Positions 13,370 through 16,859 of a stretch of DNA of 16,859 bases are shown in pieces. The stretch's first letter is position 1, and the number at the start of each line of letters is the position of its first letter. Below the pieces are notes generated by a model, which saw nothing but the letters and a program-made list of their open reading frames with translations, searched no databases and was not told where the DNA came from. The position numbers and the translations under genes were made by a program. Origin of the DNA: Dehalococcoidia bacterium (GTDB taxonomy: Bacteria > Chloroflexota > Dehalococcoidia > Dehalococcoidales > Fen-1064). The stretch covers positions 1 through 16,859 of the forward strand of contig PMCB01000132.1 in assembly GCA_003153955.1 (NCBI GenBank), given 5' to 3'.

Positions 13370-16300
13370 ATGTTTGAACCGGTGAGCAGTCGGGTGAATT
13401 TCCCGCAAAATGAAGAGAAACAACTGGCATTCTGGAAACAGAATCAAATTTTTGAAAAGAGTGTGAAGAACCGGGAGGGCAATCCGAGATTTGTGCTTTA
13501 CGAAGGGCCCCCGACGGCGAACGGTAACCCCGGCATCCATCACGTCCTGGGGCGTGCGTATAAAGATATCATCACCCGTTATAAAGTGATGAAAGGTTAT
13601 TACGCGCCGCGCATCGCCGGCTGGGATACCCACGGTCTGCCGGTAGAACTCGAAGTGGAGAAACAGCTCGGTTTTTCCGGTAAATCTCAAATCGAGGCTT
13701 ATGGCGTGCAGCAATTCAACGAAAAATGCCGGGACAGCGTCTTTAAATATTTGAAAGAGTGGGACAATCTGACCGAAAGAATCGCCTATTGGGTCGATTT
13801 GGAACATGCTTATGTCACGATGAACAGCACTTATATTGAGTCGGTTTGGTGGGCCATCAAACAAATGTGGGATAAAGGGCTGATTTACCAGGGTTATAAA
13901 GTCACGCCCCACTGCCCGCGTTGCGGCACTTCCCTCAGTTCCCATGAAGTGGCGCAGGGCTACAAAGACGATACGGAAGACCCGTCAGTCTATATCAAGT
14001 TTCGAACACACCTGAAATCTAAAAAGGAATCGCCGGCACTGGCGCAATTACGTGAGCTCACTGGTCGGAAAAAAGTATATCTGATGGCATGGACCACCAC
14101 GCCGTGGACATTGCCGGGGAATACCGCCGTGGCCGTAGCGGCGAATGTGGAATATGCCATGGTGGAACACGACGGCGAATATCTGATTTTCGCGGATGCT
14201 AGACGGCAGGCAGTCGGGTTGGGGGAAAATACCGTTATCGCAACAATCCCGGGCAAGGATTTAGTTGGGGTGGAATATGAACCGCTGTTCAATCCCCACG
14301 AATTCGGGGTGGACCGGGAGCGGTTTACTTCCGGTAATGAATTGACACTGCAGAAACCGTTAAAAAGCCTGGTCTATCACGTCATCGCGGCGGATTTCGT
14401 CTCGATGGACGATGGTACGGGGATTGTGCATATTGCGCCGGCTTACGGTGAAGACGATTATCACGCAGGGCAGGAAAACGGACTCGATTTTGTCCATAAT
14501 GTCGATTTGCAGGGTAAGATAATCGGCAGCTATCCGTTCGCCGGTAAATTCATCAAAACCGCCGACCCTCTGGTGCTGGATAACCTGCGGGAGCGCGGGC
14601 TTTTGTTTAAAGTCGGGACAATACGACACACTTATCCTTTCTGCTGGCGGTGTAGTTCCCCGCTGGTCTATTACGCCAAACAAAGCTGGTACATCCGCAC
14701 CACCGCGGTCAAAGATGAGCTGATAAAAGGCAACGAGGAAATTAACTGGTATCCGGAGCATGTCAAAGAAGGGCGTTTCGGTGACTGGCTGGCGCATAAT
14801 GTCGACTGGGCATTCTCCCGTGAACGGTACTGGGGGACGCCAATGCCGATCTGGAAATGCGAAAAATGCGGCAATTTCGAATGTATCGGCAGTGTGGACG
14901 AACTGAAAGGCAAACCGGATGTCAAAATGGATTCGATGGCCGCCCACAAACTGAAAAACGGCGAATATGATTTGCACCGGCCTTTCATCGATGACACAAC
15001 CTTCACATGCGGTAAATGCGGCGGCCTGATGAAACGTGCCCCGGAAGTGATCGACTGCTGGTTTGATTCCGGTTCAATGCCCTTTGCGCAGCTGCATTAT
15101 CCTTTCGAGAATAAAGAGCTGTTCGATAAAGAGTTAAAGGTTGCAGATTATATCTGCGAGGGTGTCGACCAGACACGCGGCTGGTTCTACAGCCTGCACG
15201 CAATTTCGACGGCGTTGTTCGACCGGCCCTGCTATAAAAACTGTATCTGTTTTGAACTGATTCTCGACGCCAAAGGCGAGAAAATGAGCAAGAGCAGAGG
15301 TAATGTCGTGAAGCCGATGGACGTGGTCAAACTATACGGCGCCGATGCCCTGCGCTGGTACTGCTATACTTCAGCGCCGCCCGGCAGTGTGCGGCGTTTT
15401 GATACGAAGATGGTAGCGGATATCACCAGGTCGATCATGCTGACATTGTGGAATGTCTATTCGTTCTTCGTAATGTATGCCAATATCGATAATTTTAAAC
15501 CGGACCCGGCGAAAACCGTGAAAGAAGTGCCGGAGCTCGACCTTTGGATACTTTCGGAATTGAATCAGTTAGTCATTGATGTCGATGCCGGGTTAAACGG
15601 ATATGATCCCACCGGGCCGGCGCGTAAACTCGAGGAATTTGTGGACATGCTGTCCAACTGGTATGTACGCCGCAGCCGCCGCCGCTTCTGGAAGAGTGAG
15701 AGCGATACCGATAAACTGTCGGCTTACAATACGCTTTATCATTGCCTGGTAACAGTCTCGAAACTGATCGCGCCGTTTATGCCGTACCTGGCGGAAGAAA
15801 TGTATCAGAATCTGGTCTGTTCTCAGGACAAAGATGCGCCTGTCAGCGTCCATCTGGCGGATTTCCCGGTCGCTGATACGGCACAGGTCAACCGCGACCT
15901 TTCTGCCGATACCCAGCTGGCGATGAAAGTATGCAGCCTCGGCCGGGCTGCCCGCAGTCAAGCAAATGTCAAGGTGCGTCAGCCGCTGGGCCAGGCGTTG
16001 ATCCGGGTAAACTCGGTACGGGAACGGGATGGATTAATCCGCATTATGCCGCAAATCCTGGAAGAACTCAATGTGAAAACACTGGCTTTTACAGACAAAG
16101 TCGAAGAACTAAACATGCCGGACTTATGTGTCAGTGCGGAAGGCGAAGTTTCGGTGGCCATTCCCCGAACCGTTTCGCCGGAACTGGCGGAAGAGGGACT
16201 GGCGCGGGAAATTGTCCACCGCCTGCAAACAATGCGGAAGACCGCTGGTTTTGAAATCGCGGACTATATCGTCACATATTATCAGGGCGATGATTACGTT

Positions 16301-16447
16301 AAGCAGGTGATGAGCAATTATGCCGATTACGTGAAACTGGAAACATTGTCCCGCAGCCTGATAGATGGCAAACCGGAAGAAGGTGTGGCCACAGAAACAT
16401 TCAAACTCAACGACCACGCGGTGGTGCTGGGAGTAAAGAAAGTTTAG
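13370..16447 (+). CDS. ileS: Isoleucyl-tRNA synthetase, long (type 2) form
   Basis: The product has 1025 residues from the ATG at 13370, which has a GGAGG ribosome binding site; an in-frame TTG at 13352 is less likely. It charges tRNA-Ile. The HIGH region is GIHH (55-58) in PPTANGNPGIHHVLG, and KMSKS is intact at 638-642. GWDTHGLPVELEVEK (84-98) has Thr where type 1 bacterial enzymes usually have Cys; this and the length point to the eukaryote-like type 2 form. The editing domain is complete, with AWTTTPWTLPGNTAVAV and GTGIVHIAPAYGEDDY. Cys pairs occur at CPRC, CWRC, CEKC and CGKC. The anticodon-binding domain (ELDLWILSELNQ, then NWYVRRSRRRFW) and a long C-terminal domain complete the protein. 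Expression is governed by the T-box leader. Type 2 enzymes are generally less sensitive to mupirocin; this is family knowledge only. Confidence 0.96.
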   Translation: MFEPVSSRVNFPQNEEKQLAFWKQNQIFEKSVKNREGNPRFVLYEGPPTANGNPGIHHVLGRAYKDIITRYKVMKGYYAPRIAGWDTHGLPVELEVEKQLGFSGKSQIEAYGVQQFNEKCRDSVFKYLKEWDNLTERIAYWVDLEHAYVTMNSTYIESVWWAIKQMWDKGLIYQGYKVTPHCPRCGTSLSSHEVAQGYKDDTEDPSVYIKFRTHLKSKKESPALAQLRELTGRKKVYLMAWTTTPWTLPGNTAVAVAANVEYAMVEHDGEYLIFADARRQAVGLGENTVIATIPGKDLVGVEYEPLFNPHEFGVDRERFTSGNELTLQKPLKSLVYHVIAADFVSMDDGTGIVHIAPAYGEDDYHAGQENGLDFVHNVDLQGKIIGSYPFAGKFIKTADPLVLDNLRERGLLFKVGTIRHTYPFCWRCSSPLVYYAKQSWYIRTTAVKDELIKGNEEINWYPEHVKEGRFGDWLAHNVDWAFSRERYWGTPMPIWKCEKCGNFECIGSVDELKGKPDVKMDSMAAHKLKNGEYDLHRPFIDDTTFTCGKCGGLMKRAPEVIDCWFDSGSMPFAQLHYPFENKELFDKELKVADYICEGVDQTRGWFYSLHAISTALFDRPCYKNCICFELILDAKGEKMSKSRGNVVKPMDVVKLYGADALRWYCYTSAPPGSVRRFDTKMVADITRSIMLTLWNVYSFFVMYANIDNFKPDPAKTVKEVPELDLWILSELNQLVIDVDAGLNGYDPTGPARKLEEFVDMLSNWYVRRSRRRFWKSESDTDKLSAYNTLYHCLVTVSKLIAPFMPYLAEEMYQNLVCSQDKDAPVSVHLADFPVADTAQVNRDLSADTQLAMKVCSLGRAARSQANVKVRQPLGQALIRVNSVRERDGLIRIMPQILEELNVKTLAFTDKVEELNMPDLCVSAEGEVSVAIPRTVSPELAEEGLAREIVHRLQTMRKTAGFEIADYIVTYYQGDDYVKQVMSNYADYVKLETLSRSLIDGKPEEGVATETFKLNDHAVVLGVKKV

Positions 16448-16470
16448 CCCGTTTGGTGTTTTGTTAAGTT

Positions 16471-16510
16471 AAGAAGGGGACGACTTATACGAGTCGTCCC
16501 CTTCTTTGTT
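16471..16510 (+). terminator. Intrinsic terminator of ileS
   Basis: AAGAAGGGGACGACT (16471-16485) pairs over 15 bp without mismatch with AGTCGTCCCCTTCTT (16492-16506) around the loop TATACG, followed by TGTT. It starts 23 bases after the ileS stop codon. The T-run is short, but the stem is very strong. Confidence 0.85.
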
Positions 16511-16540
16511 CCGCATCTATCCTTACCTGATTTCCTACTT

Positions 16541-16582
16541 CCATTGCGAGGAATCCGCTTCAGGCGGACAACGCGGCAATCC
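16541..16582. repeat. Hairpin-type dispersed repeat, family 1
   Basis: The unit has outer arms ATTGC (16543-16547) and GCAAT (16576-16580) and an inner hairpin TCCGC (16554-16558) / GCGGA (16564-16568) with loop TTCAG. I recall similar cattgcgaggaat...gcggcaatc units as common intergenic repeats in environmental bacterial genomes; that recollection is not verified here. It is non-coding and directly followed by a second repeat type. Confidence 0.6.
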
Positions 16583-16588
16583 CCCACT

Positions 16589-16616
16589 TGTCATTCCCGC
16601 TTTCGCGGGAATCCAG
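16589..16616. repeat. Hairpin-type dispersed repeat, family 2
   Basis: ATTCCCGC (16593-16600) and GCGGGAAT (16605-16612) form an 8-bp hairpin with a four-base TTTC loop, flanked by TTGTC and CCAG. This tgtcattcccgc...gcgggaatccag unit resembles a widespread REP-like intergenic repeat. Only six bases separate it from the family 1 unit. Confidence 0.65.
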
Positions 16617-16755
16617 TCTCCATAACCCACTCCGGTTAATCTCTAAGCGGGGCAAGTAGTATTGGGTTTCCCGAAGGTACTCAGTCTTTGAATGATGTAG
16701 AACCCGACCGCCCCGGCCCTCAAATAACTCCCCACTCACACTTCCGAACTGAAAT
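16617..16755. other. Non-coding stretch with nested inverted repeats
   Basis: I see no gene here on either strand. CGGGGC (16648-16653) pairs with GCCCCG (16710-16715), and inside it GGGTT (16664-16668) pairs with AACCC (16701-16705). The pairs are nested, so a folded RNA or another repeat unit is possible, but each stem is short and the strand is unknown. Confidence 0.3.
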
Positions 16756-16759
16756 CTAA

Positions 16760-16835
16760 TTGCAAAAATTTTGATTTTGTATTTTGAAATTTTTTCGGAT
16801 TTCGATATTAGTATTTCGGATTTGCATTTATAAAA
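16760..16835. repeat. AT-rich dispersed repeat, copy B
   Basis: The stretch consists of degenerate attttga/atttcgga units and contains ATTAGTATTTCG (16807-16818), the exact reverse complement of the core of copy A upstream of ileS. The two copies are therefore in opposite orientation about 3.5 kb apart. The last bases of the window include TTGACA (16853-16858), which may be the -35 box of a gene beyond the edge, but no -10 can be seen. Confidence 0.5.
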
Positions 16836-16859
16836 TTGGTGACAAAATCCCCTTGACAG

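Noticed and set aside
13349..13945. Minus-strand open frame of 198 codons over the ileS start
   Set aside because: It is the antisense shadow of the HIGH-region codons, which are clearly selected on the plus strand.
14360..14977. Minus-strand open frame of 205 codons inside ileS
   Set aside because: It is antisense to conserved editing-domain codons and lacks a ribosome binding site and recognisable motifs.
16841..16859. Promoter at the right edge (TTGACA at 16853-16858)
   Set aside because: The -10 region would lie outside the window, so it cannot be judged and is only mentioned under the repeat entry.

Overview
The window looks like a piece of a bacterial chromosome, most likely from an uncultured member of the Chloroflexota, class Dehalococcoidia. 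This assignment is an inference. It rests on the mix of a long (type 2) isoleucyl-tRNA synthetase behind a T-box leader, a CBS-less GuaB3-type IMP dehydrogenase, the grouping of metG, a polyprenyl diphosphate synthase, ftsH and ileS, and short dispersed intergenic repeats that I associate with environmental genomes of this kind. Base composition looks even along the window, and I see no transposase, integrase, phage gene, tRNA, rRNA or CRISPR array.

Left part (1-4650). A small predicted lipoprotein gene (225-809, +) converges on a three-gene minus-strand operon (3561 down to 835). The operon encodes an aconitase/isopropylmalate-isomerase-type large subunit, the matching small subunit, and a PEP mutase/isocitrate-lyase superfamily enzyme. 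This is the most interesting part of the window. A hydro-lyase plus a C-C lyase is the layout of the methylcitrate and 2,3-dimethylmalate routes, but all three proteins carry substitutions at family-defining active-site motifs, so the substrate is unlikely to be that of LeuCD or aconitase. Upstream, on the same strand and with its own consensus promoter, is a sugar-1-phosphate nucleotidyltransferase (3812-4516).

Middle (4680-10850). An uncharacterised, probably TIM-barrel-like protein with a nine-Asp tail (4758-5510, +) converges on a guaB3-type gene (5613-6764, -) across a bidirectional terminator. The guaB3-like gene is divergent from rsmI, whose best promoter would give an almost leaderless mRNA. 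Behind rsmI, on the same strand and without an obvious terminator, come a small two-CxxC protein, metG and a polyprenyl diphosphate synthase. A strong hairpin at 10819-10846 ends this run and also the convergent ftsH.

Right part (10855-16859). ftsH (-) is divergent from ileS (+). The ileS leader is a full T-box riboswitch with promoter, specifier loop, T-box sequence and terminator, so ileS should be induced when uncharged tRNA-Ile accumulates. A copy of an AT-rich repeat sits between the T-box terminator and the ileS ribosome binding site. After ileS come a 15-bp terminator hairpin and about 350 bp of non-coding DNA holding two hairpin-type dispersed repeats and an opposite-orientation copy of the AT-rich repeat.

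Seven sigma70-type promoters with both boxes can be read directly: six have a 17-bp spacer and ftsH has 16 bp. An eighth, for the lipoprotein gene, is an extended -10 without a clear -35.
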